Shown: piece by piece, positions 15,844 to 25,455 of the stretch | Layout of the letters: each line of letters begins with the position of its first letter | How positions within the stretch are numbered: the stretch's first letter is position 1 | Assembly: GCF_016650695.1 (NCBI RefSeq) | Contig: NZ_JAEKFH010000005.1 | Location: forward strand, 558,001-622,000 | Reading direction: 5' to 3' | Length of the DNA: 64,000 bases | Source: Pseudomonas sp. TH41 | GTDB lineage: Bacteria; Pseudomonadota; Gammaproteobacteria; Pseudomonadales; Pseudomonadaceae | Notes under the pieces: model-generated | Databases searched by the model: none | What the model was told of the DNA's origin: nothing | Seen by the model: only the letters and a program-made list of their open reading frames with translations | Position numbers and translations under genes: made by a program

Positions 15844-17760
15844 TCAGGCATCCAGCTCGGCCCAGCGCTCGACCATCACGTCGAGCTCAGCCTGCAACTG
15901 TTCCAGCTGAGCGATCACCGCCGCCGTCTCGGCAGCCGGACGCTGATAGAAGCCAGCATCGGCCATCTGAGCTTCAACCACGGCAATCTGCTGTTCCATG
16001 GCTTCGATCTGACCCGGCAACATTTCCAGCTCACGCTGCAACTTGTAACTGAGCTTCTTCTTCGCCACCGGCGCTTCGACGGCTGCAACCGGCGCAGCTT
16101 CTGCCGTCACGACAGCAGAAGTCAGGTCGGCTTTGCCGGATTTGCTCTCGGTCACGCCCAGCAGGCGCGGTGAACCGCCCTGACGCAGCCAGTCCTGATA
16201 ACCACCGACGTACTCGCGAACCTTGCCCTCACCTTCGAAGACCAGGGTGCTGGTCACCACGTTGTCGAGGAATGCCCGGTCGTGGCTGACCATCAGTACG
16301 GTGCCGTTGAAGGTCAGCAAGACCTCTTCCAGCAGTTCGAGGGTTTCGACGTCGAGATCGTTGGTCGGTTCGTCGAGGACCAGCAGGTTCGCCGGCTTGC
16401 TGAACAGTTTGGCCAGCAACAGACGGGCACGCTCACCACCGGACAGCGCCTTCACCGGCGTGCGGGCACGCTGCGGGCTGAACAGGAAGTCGCCGAGATA
16501 GCTCAACACGTGACGGCTCTGACCATCGATATCGATGAAGTCGCGACCTTCCGCGACGTTGTCGATCACGGTCTTTTCCAGGTCCAGCTGATGGCGCAAC
16601 TGGTCGAAGTAGGCCACGTCGATGCGCGTCCCTTCTTCCACTTTGCCGCTGGTTGGCTGCAGACCGTTGAGCATCAGTTTCAGCAGGGTGGTCTTGCCGG
16701 TGCCGTTGGCGCCAAGCAGACCGATACGGTCGCCGCGCGTCAGGACCATCGAGAAATCCTTGATCAGGAACGGGCCACCCGGGTGAGCGAAACTCACGTT
16801 CTCGAGGACCATCACCTGCTTGCCGGATTTGTCAGCGGTGTCCAGCTGAATGTTGGCCTTGCCGGTGCGCTCGCGACGTTCGCTGCGCTCGACGCGCAAG
16901 GCTTTCAATGCGCGGACGCGGCCTTCGTTACGGGTGCGACGGGCCTTGATGCCCTGGCGGATCCAGACTTCTTCCTGGGCCAGCTTCTTGTCAAACAGCG
17001 CGTTAGCGGTTTCTTCAGCCGCCAGCGTGGCTTCTTTGTGCACGAGGAAGCTGGCGTAGTCGCCGTTCCAGTCGATCAGACCGCCGCGATCCAGTTCGAG
17101 GATGCGGGTAGCGAGGTTCTGCAGGAATGAACGGTCGTGCGTGATGAACAGCACGGCGCCCTGGAAATCCTTCAGCGCTTCTTCAAGCCAGGCAATCGCA
17201 CCGATATCCAGGTGGTTGGTTGGTTCGTCGAGCAGCAGCAGGTCCGGTTCGGAAACCAGGGCCTGAGCCAGCAGGACGCGGCGACGCCAGCCGCCGGACA
17301 ACTCGGCGAGGGTCTTGTCGGCAGGCAACTGCAAACGGCTAAGCGTGCTGTCGACCAGTTGCTGCAAGCGCCAGCCATCGCGGGCCTCGAGGTCGTGCTG
17401 GACGTGCATCAGCTTGTCCAGATCGGCGTCGGTGACGATGTTCTGGCTCAGGTGATGATACTGCGCAAGCAGCTCGCCCACGCCGTCCAGGCCTTCGGCC
17501 ACCACGTCGAACACCGTCCGCTCGTCGGCTACCGGCAATTCTTGCGGCAATTCGCCAATCTTGAGGCCTGGCGCACGCCAAACGGAGCCTTCGTCGGGCT
17601 TCTGGTCGCCCTTGACGAGCTTCATCATGCTGGACTTGCCAGTGCCGTTGCGGCCGATGATGCACACCCGCTCACCACGGGCGATCTGCCAGGACACCTT
17701 GTCCAACAACGGCATAGCGCCGAAAGCAAGGGACACATCGCTGAATTTGAGCAGGGTCAT
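15844..17760 (-). CDS. uup: ABC-F family ATPase Uup
   Basis: 638-residue soluble protein with two ABC domains. Walker A motifs are GRNGTGKSS (about residue 37) and GANGTGKTT (about residue 350); signatures are LSGGWRRR and LSGGERARL; both have LLLDEPTNHLD/LVLDEPTNDLD, with the ABC-F linker between. A C-terminal coiled coil (about 550-638, KKKLSYKLQRELEMLPGQIE) marks it as Uup rather than EttA. ABC-F proteins act on ribosomes and Uup also affects branched DNA. No membrane domain is present. The ATG at 17760 matches the family start; nine upstream codons are not needed. Confidence 0.9.
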   Translation of the reverse strand: MTLLKFSDVSLAFGAMPLLDKVSWQIARGERVCIIGRNGTGKSSMMKLVKGDQKPDEGSVWRAPGLKIGELPQELPVADERTVFDVVAEGLDGVGELLAQYHHLSQNIVTDADLDKLMHVQHDLEARDGWRLQQLVDSTLSRLQLPADKTLAELSGGWRRRVLLAQALVSEPDLLLLDEPTNHLDIGAIAWLEEALKDFQGAVLFITHDRSFLQNLATRILELDRGGLIDWNGDYASFLVHKEATLAAEETANALFDKKLAQEEVWIRQGIKARRTRNEGRVRALKALRVERSERRERTGKANIQLDTADKSGKQVMVLENVSFAHPGGPFLIKDFSMVLTRGDRIGLLGANGTGKTTLLKLMLNGLQPTSGKVEEGTRIDVAYFDQLRHQLDLEKTVIDNVAEGRDFIDIDGQSRHVLSYLGDFLFSPQRARTPVKALSGGERARLLLAKLFSKPANLLVLDEPTNDLDVETLELLEEVLLTFNGTVLMVSHDRAFLDNVVTSTLVFEGEGKVREYVGGYQDWLRQGGSPRLLGVTESKSGKADLTSAVVTAEAAPVAAVEAPVAKKKLSYKLQRELEMLPGQIEAMEQQIAVVEAQMADAGFYQRPAAETAAVIAQLEQLQAELDVMVERWAELDA

Positions 17761-17973
17761 GAGCTTCTCCAAAAACCGGGCGCGCATTCTACCTGACTTG
17801 AGGCTTCAGAAGGCCGGCAATTTCAATGTGGAAGCACTCTGCATGACAAATGTTGCGAACTTAGGCTGACGGGCCAGCAAAGCTTTCGCCCGCTGCTGGC
17901 AAAAGGCTAAGCTACAGATTATTCAGTACGGGTATTGCCCGAACTTGTCATGATTTCTCTGCCCGGATGTCTC

Positions 17974-19902
17974 ATGCGCAGTCGCCTTTTCAGTCTTTTA
18001 TCGTGCTTGCTTCTCTCTGCCACTGCCGCTCAATCTGCCCAGGCGGTGGACCTGTCCACCCAACGCCAATATTACGATGAGGCCAAACGCGCCTTGGCCA
18101 AGGGTGATACCGGTCCTTATTTCCGTTACAGCCAGGCCCTCAGCGATTACCCGCTGGAGCCCTACCTGGCGTATGACGAACTGACCGCACGCCTTAAAAC
18201 CGCTAGCAATGAAGAAATCGAGAAATTCCTCGCCGAACACGGTGACCTGCCGCAAGCCAACTGGATGAAGTTGCGCTGGTTGCGCTGGCTGGCCGATCGC
18301 GGCGACTGGGCGACCTTCGTCAAGTACTACGACCCCAAGATGAACTTCACCGAGCTGGACTGCCTGAACGCGCAGTATCAGATCGGTCATAACCAGAAAT
18401 CTGAAGGTTACGCCAACGCCAACAAACTCTGGCTGACCGGCAAATCTCAACCTGCTGCTTGCGATGCACTTTTCGGACAATGGGCCGCCGAAGGCCAGCT
18501 GACCGAGCAGAAACGCTGGGAACGCGCCAAGCTGGCCGCCCAGGCTCGCAACTATCCGCTGGCCAATAGCCTGGTCAACGGCCTGACCACCCTCGCCCCT
18601 CGCGGTCGGTTGTTGGTGGATGTAGCGCAGAAACCCGAGCTGCTTAACCAGCCATCGCGCTTCACCCCGGCCGACGAGCCGATGTCTGACGTGGTCAGCC
18701 TTGGCCTGCGCCGCCTGGCACGCCAGGATCCGGACAAGGCCATGGACCTGCTCGACGGCTATGCCAGCAGCATGCACTTCTCCCGTGATGAAAAAGTGGC
18801 GATCGCCCGGGAAATCGGCCTGACCCTCGCACGACGTTTTGACAGCCGTGCGCTGGATGTGATGACCAAGTACGACCCGGAACTGCGGGACAACACGGTG
18901 TCCGAATGGCGCCTGCGCTTGTTGCTGCGCCTGGCCCGCTGGGACGATGCCTATCAGCTGACCCGCCGCTTGCCTCAGGATCTGGCGACGACCAACCGCT
19001 GGCGCTACTGGCAGGCCCGTAGCCTGGAACTGGCGCAGCCGCAAAACCCGGAAGCACAGACGCTCTATAAAAGCCTTGCTCGCGAGCGGGATTTTTACGG
19101 CTTCCTCGCGGCCGATCGTTCGCAGTCACCTTATTCGCTGGTCAATAAACCGCTGGTGCTTAGCCAGGCACTGATCAACAAGGTGCGCAACACCCCCGGC
19201 GTACGGCGCGCCCTGGAACTCCACGCTCGCGGGCAGATCGTCGACGGTCGCCGCGAGTGGTATTACGTCAGCCGCCACTTCAGCCGTGACGAAATGGTCG
19301 CCCAGGCGAAACTGGCCTACGACTTGAAATGGTATTTCCCGGCGATCCGCACTATCAGTCAGGCGCAGTACTGGGACGATCTGGACATCCGTTTCCCGAT
19401 GGCCCACCGCGAAACCCTGGTGCGTGAAGCCAAGATACGTGGCCTGCATTCGAGCTGGGTGTTCGCCATCACCCGACAGGAAAGCGCCTTCATGGACGAC
19501 GCTCGTTCCGGCGTCGGCGCCAGCGGCCTGATGCAGTTGATGCCCGGTACCGCCAAGGAAACCGCGCGCAAGTTCAGCATTCCGCTGGCTTCACCGCAGC
19601 AAGTGCTCGACCCGGACAAGAACATCGAGCTCGGCGCCGCGTACCTGAGCCAGGTTCACAGTCAATTCAATGGCAACCGCGTACTCGCCTCCGCCGCCTA
19701 CAACGCCGGCCCCGCCCGCGTGCGCCAGTGGCTGCGCGGCGCGGACCACCTGAGCTTCGACGTTTGGGTAGAAAGCATCCCGTTCGACGAAACCCGTCAG
19801 TACGTGCAGAACGTGCTGTCGTACTCGGTGATCTATGGTCAGAAGTTGAACTCGCCGCAGCCGCTGGTGGATTGGCATGAGCGGTACTTCGACGATCAAT
19901 GA
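17974..19902 (+). CDS. slt: Soluble lytic murein transglycosylase
   Basis: Periplasmic lytic transglycosylase of 642 residues from this start. A signal peptide is clear (MRSRLFSLLSCLLLSATAAQSAQA). A long superhelical alpha domain follows (about 30-470), then the C-terminal lysozyme-like SLT domain with the catalytic Glu in TRQESAFMDD (about residue 506), GLMQLMPGTA and AYNAGPARVRQW. It cleaves peptidoglycan to 1,6-anhydro-muropeptides, the substrates later handled by NagZ. The ATG at 17974 is preferred because it begins the signal peptide; an in-frame ATG at 17950 is the alternative. Confidence 0.93.
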   Translation: MRSRLFSLLSCLLLSATAAQSAQAVDLSTQRQYYDEAKRALAKGDTGPYFRYSQALSDYPLEPYLAYDELTARLKTASNEEIEKFLAEHGDLPQANWMKLRWLRWLADRGDWATFVKYYDPKMNFTELDCLNAQYQIGHNQKSEGYANANKLWLTGKSQPAACDALFGQWAAEGQLTEQKRWERAKLAAQARNYPLANSLVNGLTTLAPRGRLLVDVAQKPELLNQPSRFTPADEPMSDVVSLGLRRLARQDPDKAMDLLDGYASSMHFSRDEKVAIAREIGLTLARRFDSRALDVMTKYDPELRDNTVSEWRLRLLLRLARWDDAYQLTRRLPQDLATTNRWRYWQARSLELAQPQNPEAQTLYKSLARERDFYGFLAADRSQSPYSLVNKPLVLSQALINKVRNTPGVRRALELHARGQIVDGRREWYYVSRHFSRDEMVAQAKLAYDLKWYFPAIRTISQAQYWDDLDIRFPMAHRETLVREAKIRGLHSSWVFAITRQESAFMDDARSGVGASGLMQLMPGTAKETARKFSIPLASPQQVLDPDKNIELGAAYLSQVHSQFNGNRVLASAAYNAGPARVRQWLRGADHLSFDVWVESIPFDETRQYVQNVLSYSVIYGQKLNSPQPLVDWHERYFDDQ

Positions 19903-19907
19903 CCGGC

Positions 19908-20080
19908 AGGAGCTATGTAGGAGCTATGTAGGAGCTGTCGAGTGAAACGAGGCTGCGATCTTTTGACCTTATCGGTACCGCTGAAGATCAAGATCAAAAG
20001 ATCGCAGCCTCGTTTCACTCGACAGCTCCTACAGTCGTTCAGTCGTTCAGTCGTTCAGTCGTTCAGTCGTTCAGTCGTTC
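19908..20080. repeat. REP-type hairpin flanked by two short tandem repeats
   Basis: AGGAGCTATGT occurs twice in tandem (19908-19918, 19919-19929). It runs into a perfect inverted repeat with 39-base arms (19928-19966 and 19994-20032), a REP variant carrying TCGAGTGAAACGAG between the usual blocks. This is followed by six exact copies of the 8-mer AGTCGTTC (20033-20080) and degenerate copies up to about 20105. It fills the gap between slt and the convergent ABC exporter. Confidence 0.88.
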
Positions 20081-20108
20081 AACCCTACAGCCGTTCAGCC
20101 GCTCAGTC

Positions 20109-21896
20109 CTACAAGTGAAGACCGAATTCAGGCTTGCCATCACTAAACTGCAACGCCGCCAACCGCGCATACAACGCATTGCTCGCAATCAATTCCTGAT
20201 GCGTTCCCACCGCCACCAGTTTCCCCTGGTCCATTACCGCGATCCGGTCGGCGTTTTTCACTGTGGCCAAGCGGTGGGCGATGACCAGTGTGGTGCGGTT
20301 TTTCATCAGGCTCGGCAGGGCTTGCTGGATCAGGTGTTCGCTTTGGGCGTCGAGGGCGCTGGTCGCTTCGTCGAGCAGCAGAATGGGCGCGTCCACCAGC
20401 AGCGCCCGGGCGATGGCCAGGCGTTGGCGCTGACCGCCGGACAAACCGAGGCCGCCGTCACCGAGGTGGGTCTGGTAGCCGTTGGGCATGGCCTCGATGA
20501 AGTCATGGGCGTAGGCGATTTTCGCCGCTTCCTGAACCTGCGCCAGGGTTGCCGTCGGATTGCCGTAACGGATGTTCTCTTCGATGCTGCCAAAGAACAG
20601 CGCCGGGTTTTGCGATACCAGCGCGAAACAACGTCGCAGGTCCAATGGATCAAGCTGAGTCAGCGGCACGCCATCCAGCAAGATGCGTCCTTCGGCCGGG
20701 TCGTAAAAGCGCAACAGCAAGTCATACACCGTCGACTTGCCCGCACCGGAAGGCCCTACCAGCGCGAGGGTTTCGCCGGCATTGATAGTCAGATTCAAGC
20801 CATCGACGGCGTAGCTTTCAGGACGCGACGGGTAGGAAAAGCGCACGTCTTGCAGTACCAGATCGCCCTTCACTCGCTCAGGCAACGTCACCAGGCCTGT
20901 GGTCGGTGGCTGGATGATGTTTTCCGAGCGCAGCAATTCGGCAATCCGCTCAGCCGCCCCTGCCGCCCGCTGTAACTCGCCAATCACTTCGCTCAACGTA
21001 CCGAAGGCGCTTCCGACGATAAGGCTATAGAAGACAAACGCCGCCAACTCACCCGCGGAAATCCGTCCGGCGATCACGTCCATGCCGCCGACCCAGAGCA
21101 TCACGCCCACCGCGCCCAGCACCAGCACGATCACCAGGGTGATCAGCCAAGCCCGCTGGAAAATGCGTTTACGGGCGGTGTTGAAAGCCTCCTCTACTGT
21201 GACGGCAAAACGCTGCTCGTCCTGAACCTGATGGTTGTAGGCCTGCACGGTCTTGATTTGGCCCAGGGTTTCGGAAACGTAACTGCCGATATCGGCGATC
21301 CGGTCCTGACTCAGCCGCGACAGGGTGCGAACCCTGCGACCGAAAATCAGGATCGGCGCAATCACCAGTGGCAACGCAATGACCACGATGCTGGTGAGCT
21401 TGGGGTTGGTGATAAACAGCAGCACGATCCCGCCGATGACCATCAGCAGATTGCGCAAAAACAGTGACAGTGAAGAGCCGATCACCGATTGCAGCAACGT
21501 CGTATCGGCGGTTAGCCGCGACTGAATCTCGGAGCTGCGATTGTCTTCGTAGAAACCCGGATGCAGGTAAATCAGGTGGTTAAACACCTGCTGGCGGATG
21601 TCGGCGACGACACGCTCACCGATCCACGACACCAGGTAAAAACGCGCGAAGGTACCGACTGCCAGACCGACCACCAGCAGCATGAACAGGCCAATGGACT
21701 GGTTGAGTAAATGGGGCGACTGGGTCATGAACCCCTGATCGACCAGCAATCGAATCCCCTGCCCCATCGACAACGTGATGCCCGCCGTGACGATCAATGC
21801 CAGCAAGGCACCGAAAGCCGGCCAGCGATAGGGCGCAAGAAACTGACTGGCCAATCGAATGGCGCGGCGCTGACGGGAAGAAAGCATTGAAATCAT
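20109..21896 (-). CDS. MsbA-like ABC exporter (fused membrane and ATPase domains)
   Basis: 595-residue half-transporter. Residues 1-320 hold six membrane segments of the type I exporter fold (for example FMLLVVGLAVGTFARFYLV). Residues 340-590 form the ATPase with Walker A GPSGAGKST, signature LSGGQRQRLAIARALL and Walker B ILLLDEATSALD. It would work as a homodimer in the inner membrane exporting a lipid, peptide or drug; substrate unknown. It is not msbA itself on present evidence, since no lipid A gene is nearby. The ATG at 21896 is used; 21887 is possible. Confidence 0.88.
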   Translation of the reverse strand: MISMLSSRQRRAIRLASQFLAPYRWPAFGALLALIVTAGITLSMGQGIRLLVDQGFMTQSPHLLNQSIGLFMLLVVGLAVGTFARFYLVSWIGERVVADIRQQVFNHLIYLHPGFYEDNRSSEIQSRLTADTTLLQSVIGSSLSLFLRNLLMVIGGIVLLFITNPKLTSIVVIALPLVIAPILIFGRRVRTLSRLSQDRIADIGSYVSETLGQIKTVQAYNHQVQDEQRFAVTVEEAFNTARKRIFQRAWLITLVIVLVLGAVGVMLWVGGMDVIAGRISAGELAAFVFYSLIVGSAFGTLSEVIGELQRAAGAAERIAELLRSENIIQPPTTGLVTLPERVKGDLVLQDVRFSYPSRPESYAVDGLNLTINAGETLALVGPSGAGKSTVYDLLLRFYDPAEGRILLDGVPLTQLDPLDLRRCFALVSQNPALFFGSIEENIRYGNPTATLAQVQEAAKIAYAHDFIEAMPNGYQTHLGDGGLGLSGGQRQRLAIARALLVDAPILLLDEATSALDAQSEHLIQQALPSLMKNRTTLVIAHRLATVKNADRIAVMDQGKLVAVGTHQELIASNALYARLAALQFSDGKPEFGLHL

Positions 21897-22155
21897 TCGA
21901 TAGCCTGATCACAGAAAATTGACAGGGCCCAGCCTACACTCGTCCCAACCTGGAACTCTATAAATCACAATGAGTCCGGTTAATTATGACCGCCAAGACT
22001 AGCGCCTAGACGCTATTGGTCTAAAGTTCGGGTGGCAGCACTGCGGTATTTCTGGTGGACTGGAGTTACCGTCCTGGAAAGATCGCAGGGAGTTGTCACA
22101 GCCCGGTCACCTGACGGCTTTAGAGTAGGCACACAACCTGAAGAGGAGACAGGCC

Positions 22156-22335
22156 ATGTCCTTGCAAAACAGCAGCGATGACAAGATTGAAGTGATCCGC
22201 ACGAAGCCGCACCAGTCTCTGGGTTGCTCGATTATTGATGCAGATGGGCGCGAAGTACCGATCACTGAAGACATGATCCAGGACGCTTGCCGCGAACTGG
22301 AACAGCGATTGGTCAAGCCTGCCGAACAAAAGTGA
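22156..22335 (+). CDS. PA1571-family small protein
   Basis: A 59-residue gene: MSLQNSSDDKIEVIRTKP, then QSLGCSIIDADGREVPIT, ending ELEQRLVKPAEQK. A strong AAGAGGAG ribosome site lies upstream and a good terminator follows 20 bases after the stop. The pattern of a short acidic start, a conserved SLGCSIID(A)DGREVPIT core and a basic helix matches what I recall as the PA1571 family, restricted to Pseudomonas. No function is known. It is cytoplasmic, with no membrane segment. Confidence 0.82.
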   Translation: MSLQNSSDDKIEVIRTKPHQSLGCSIIDADGREVPITEDMIQDACRELEQRLVKPAEQK

Positions 22336-22355
22336 TGTAGCCACCGTCTTCTTGA

Positions 22356-22380
22356 CCCGGCCCTGATGGCCGGGTTTTTT
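22356..22380 (+). terminator. Terminator of the PA1571-family gene
   Basis: CCCGGCC (22357-22363) pairs with GGCCGGG (22368-22374), followed by six T residues. It is a clear Rho-independent terminator. Confidence 0.9.
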
Positions 22381-22390
22381 ATGGGGGCAA

Positions 22391-22424
22391 GATCAAAAGA
22401 TCGCAGCCTGCGGCAGCTCCTACA
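22391..22424. repeat. Single REP unit
   Basis: One arm of the GCTGCCGCAGGCTGCG class (GATCAAAAGATCGCAGCCTG onwards) stands without a partner, between the preceding terminator and the pdxB stop. Confidence 0.8.
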
Positions 22425-22441
22425 GGGATTCGGTCAGGCTC

Positions 22442-23584
22442 TTAGGCCGAGGTTGCGCCAAGAGCAGCGACAATCTGTCGCAACGCGGGTGACTCCCCGT
22501 CAATCCGCACCTGCAACCCATCAATCTCTCGTCGCTGCGGGTAATGCTTGCGCAGTGCATCAAATGCCGCACGTTGCTCGTTCACGTTGCCGACAAGACT
22601 GCGGCGGAAATCCGCATCATCCCGGCGCGGGTCGTACACGCCACGGCACAACATCGCCAGCGCCCAGGCCGGATCGCTGTCCGCGTTCAACGACACGTGC
22701 GACAACCACGGCGCCGGCAGTAAATCGCTCAAGCTGACCTGAGCCGATTGCCCAAGGAATTCGCAATACGCCTGGTAGATCTGCGCCGTCCCGCGCTGTT
22801 TGCCATCAAGGCTGTAACCGGCGATGTGCGGCGTCGCCAGCACGCAGAGTTCGGCCAGCGCCACATCGACCTCAGGCTCCCCTTCCCAGACATCCAGCAC
22901 CGCTTGCAGGTCTTCGCGCTGCAGCAGCACCTGGCGCAGGGCGGCATTGTCCACCACCGGGCCACGACTGGCGTTAATCAGCCAGGTGCCGGGTTTGAGT
23001 TGGTTCAAACGGTTTTTATCGAACAGGTGCCAGGTTGTCTGGGCGCCGTGTTTCTTCAACGGCGTGTGCAGACTGATGACGTCGCACTGCTCGATGATGT
23101 GCTCAAGGCTGACGAAATCGCCACCTTCCGCGGCTTGCCGTGGTGGATCGCAGACCAGTACGTTCCAGCCCAAACCTCGCAGCACCTTGACCAGTCGGCC
23201 GCCGACTTCACCGGCACCCACCACCCCATAGGTGCGCTGAGTCAGGTCGGCGCCTTCGATTTCAGCCAGGGTCAGCAGGCTGCCCAGTACGTAGTCAACC
23301 ACGCCCCGGGCGTTGCAGCCGGGAGCGCTGGACCAGGTGATGCCGGCCTGTTTGAAGTAATCCAGATCCAGGTGATCAGTGCCGATGGTGCAGGTGCCGA
23401 CAAAGCGTACTTTGCTGCCGTCGAGCAATGCGCGGTTGACGTTGGTGACCGAGCGCACCAGCAGGACATCGGCCTCTTCGATGGTGGCGCGGTCGATGGA
23501 ACGCCCCGGCACGCGGCGGATTTCACCGAAACCTCCGAAGAAGGCATCGAGCAGCGGGATATTTTCGTCGGCAACAATCAGCAT
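22442..23584 (-). CDS. pdxB: Erythronate-4-phosphate dehydrogenase
   Basis: 380-residue D-isomer-specific 2-hydroxyacid dehydrogenase of vitamin B6 (pyridoxal phosphate) synthesis. The NAD site GVVGAGEVGGRLV lies near residue 120. Catalytic elements are in NASRGPVVDN (Arg), WEGEPEVD (Glu) and TPHIAGYSLDGK (His). The C-terminal dimerisation region is typical of PdxB. The ATG at 23584 has an AAGGAG ribosome site and gives the usual MLIVADENIPLLD start; the frame extends upstream to 23647 without a signal. Confidence 0.96.
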   Translation of the reverse strand: MLIVADENIPLLDAFFGGFGEIRRVPGRSIDRATIEEADVLLVRSVTNVNRALLDGSKVRFVGTCTIGTDHLDLDYFKQAGITWSSAPGCNARGVVDYVLGSLLTLAEIEGADLTQRTYGVVGAGEVGGRLVKVLRGLGWNVLVCDPPRQAAEGGDFVSLEHIIEQCDVISLHTPLKKHGAQTTWHLFDKNRLNQLKPGTWLINASRGPVVDNAALRQVLLQREDLQAVLDVWEGEPEVDVALAELCVLATPHIAGYSLDGKQRGTAQIYQAYCEFLGQSAQVSLSDLLPAPWLSHVSLNADSDPAWALAMLCRGVYDPRRDDADFRRSLVGNVNEQRAAFDALRKHYPQRREIDGLQVRIDGESPALRQIVAALGATSA

Positions 23585-23647
23585 GGGCAGGCTCCTTTGG
23601 CGGATCGGCAGTGTAGGCGGAGATGACATCCCACGCCTAGCACGCAT

Positions 23648-23772
23648 CCCCTGTAGGAGCTGCCGAAGGCTGCGATCTTTTGATCTTGTGTTTCATAACG
23701 GAACCTCAGTGTTGCTGAAGAGCCCAAAAGCGGAGATCAAAAGATCGCAGCCTGCGGCAGCTCCTACAGGGG
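23648..23772. repeat. REP pair, GCTGCCGAAGGCTGCG class
   Basis: CCCCTGTAGGAGCTGCCG at 23648 and its inverse ending CTACAGGGG at 23772 flank about 50 bases. One arm has GAAGG and the other GCAGG, so the arms are not quite identical. Confidence 0.88.
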
Positions 23773-23882
23773 AATGCGTTGCGTTGGGATTACAAATCGG
23801 TAACACAGGTCTTTTCCTGACCGATGCGTCAACGCGTAGAATGCCCCGCCTCGCGCATCAAACTCTTTTGGACGTTTCGCCC

Positions 23883-25292
23883 TTGAATTCCGTGACTGAC
23901 CGCCCCGCCGCACTTTCCCTCAACCGCCCGGCCCGGGTTCGCCTGGAGCTTAAAACCCTGCTCGCGCTCGCGCTGCCGATCATGGTGGCGCAGCTTGCCA
24001 CTACTGCGATGGGCTTCGTCGATGCGGTGATGGCTGGCCGTGTCGGACCGCGTGACCTGGCGGCGGTGGCGCTGGGCAACTCGATCTGGGTCCCGGTGTT
24101 CCTGTTGATGACCGGCACCCTGCTGGCCACCACGCCGAAAGTCGCCGAGCGTTTCGGCGCCGGCACCCACAGCGCGATCGGTCCGATTGTCCGTCAAGCG
24201 TTGTGGCTGGCCCTGGTGGTGGGATTAATGGCGACCGGCATGCTGTTCAGCGCCGAGCCGATTTTGCATGCCATGAAGGTCGATCCCGAGCTGATCGGCC
24301 CCTGCATGCAATACCTGCACGGCATCGCCAGTGGTTTGCCCGCCGTTGCCCTCTACCACGTGCTGCGCTGCTTCAGTGACGGCCTGGGACGCACCCGACC
24401 GGCGATGGTGCTGGGCCTGTGCGGGTTGGCGCTGAATATTCCGCTGAACTACATCTTCATTTACGGCCATTTCGGTGTGCCGGCCATGGGCGGTGTCGGT
24501 TGCGGCTGGGCCACGGCGATTGTGATGTGGGTGATGGCACTGGGCATGGCCGGTTGGGAACGCTGGGCGCCGGCGTATCAGTCGAGTCAGTTGTTCAGCC
24601 GTTTCGACTGGCCGCAGTGGTCAGTGATCAAACGCCTGCTGGGCATCGGCCTGCCGATCGGCATCGCGGTGTTTGCCGAGTCGAGCATCTTCGCCGTGAT
24701 CGCCCTGCTGATCGGCAGCCTCGGCGCCACCGTGGTGGCCGGGCACCAGATCGCCCTGAACTTCAGCTCGCTGGTGTTCATGATCCCCTACTCCCTTGGC
24801 ATGGCCGTGACGGTGCGGGTCGGCCAGGCGCTCGGTCGCCAGGAACCGCGTGAAGCGCGTTTCGCCGCCGGGGTCGGCATGGGCACGGCGCTGGCGTACG
24901 CCTGTATTTCCGCGAGCATGATGCTGTTGCTGCGCGAGCACATCGCGACCATCTATACCGCGGACCCGACAGTGATTCACGTCGCAGGCATGCTGATTGT
25001 GTATTCGGCGCTGTTCCAGTTTTCCGATGCGATCCAGGTGACTGCGGCAGGCGCCTTGCGCGGCTATCAGGACACGCGGGTGACGATGATCCTGACGCTG
25101 TTCGCCTACTGGGGCATTGGTTTGCCGGTGGGTTACGCGCTGGGCCTGACGGATTGGTTCGGCACGCCGAGCGGCCCGAGCGGGCTGTGGCAGGGTTTGA
25201 TCGTGGGCTTGAGTTGCGCGGCGCTCATGCTGTCGATCCGCCTGACGCGCAGTGCACGCAAGCGGATCCGCATCAGCCAGTCGGCGGGTTGA
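23883..25292 (+). CDS. MATE-family multidrug efflux transporter (NorM/PmpM type)
   Basis: 469 residues with about 12 membrane segments, the MATE fold (LALALPIMVAQLATTAMGFVDAVMAGRVG at the start is diagnostic). It probably exchanges protons or Na+ for cationic drugs in the inner membrane. The start is uncertain: the TTG at 23883 (giving MNSVTDRPAAL) has a purine-rich GGA upstream and fits family length; the GTG at 23892 and ATG at 23841 are alternatives. It is divergent from pdxB across a REP pair. Confidence 0.85.
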   Translation: MNSVTDRPAALSLNRPARVRLELKTLLALALPIMVAQLATTAMGFVDAVMAGRVGPRDLAAVALGNSIWVPVFLLMTGTLLATTPKVAERFGAGTHSAIGPIVRQALWLALVVGLMATGMLFSAEPILHAMKVDPELIGPCMQYLHGIASGLPAVALYHVLRCFSDGLGRTRPAMVLGLCGLALNIPLNYIFIYGHFGVPAMGGVGCGWATAIVMWVMALGMAGWERWAPAYQSSQLFSRFDWPQWSVIKRLLGIGLPIGIAVFAESSIFAVIALLIGSLGATVVAGHQIALNFSSLVFMIPYSLGMAVTVRVGQALGRQEPREARFAAGVGMGTALAYACISASMMLLLREHIATIYTADPTVIHVAGMLIVYSALFQFSDAIQVTAAGALRGYQDTRVTMILTLFAYWGIGLPVGYALGLTDWFGTPSGPSGLWQGLIVGLSCAALMLSIRLTRSARKRIRISQSAG

Positions 25293-25340
25293 CCGCGTAA
25301 AATAGAGGCCTGCAATGCAGGTAATGCCGATAAGGAAATT

Positions 25341-25440
25341 TGTAGGAGCGAGCTTGCTCGCGATGGACGTTAACGATAACGCGTGTTTTCTGAATGAACG
25401 CGTCGCCCTCAGGTCCATCGCGAGCAAGCTCGCTCCTACA
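25341..25440. repeat. REP pair (inverted)
   Basis: TGTAGGAGCGAGCTTGCTCG at 25341-25360 and its exact inverse ending at 25440 lie in the tail-to-tail gap between the MATE gene and tusA. Confidence 0.9.
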
Positions 25441-25455
25441 AGGGTCAGCGTCCGG

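Noticed and set aside
20033..20080. Short regular repeats considered as a CRISPR array
   Set aside because: The units are 8 bp, contiguous and without spacers; no cas genes are present.
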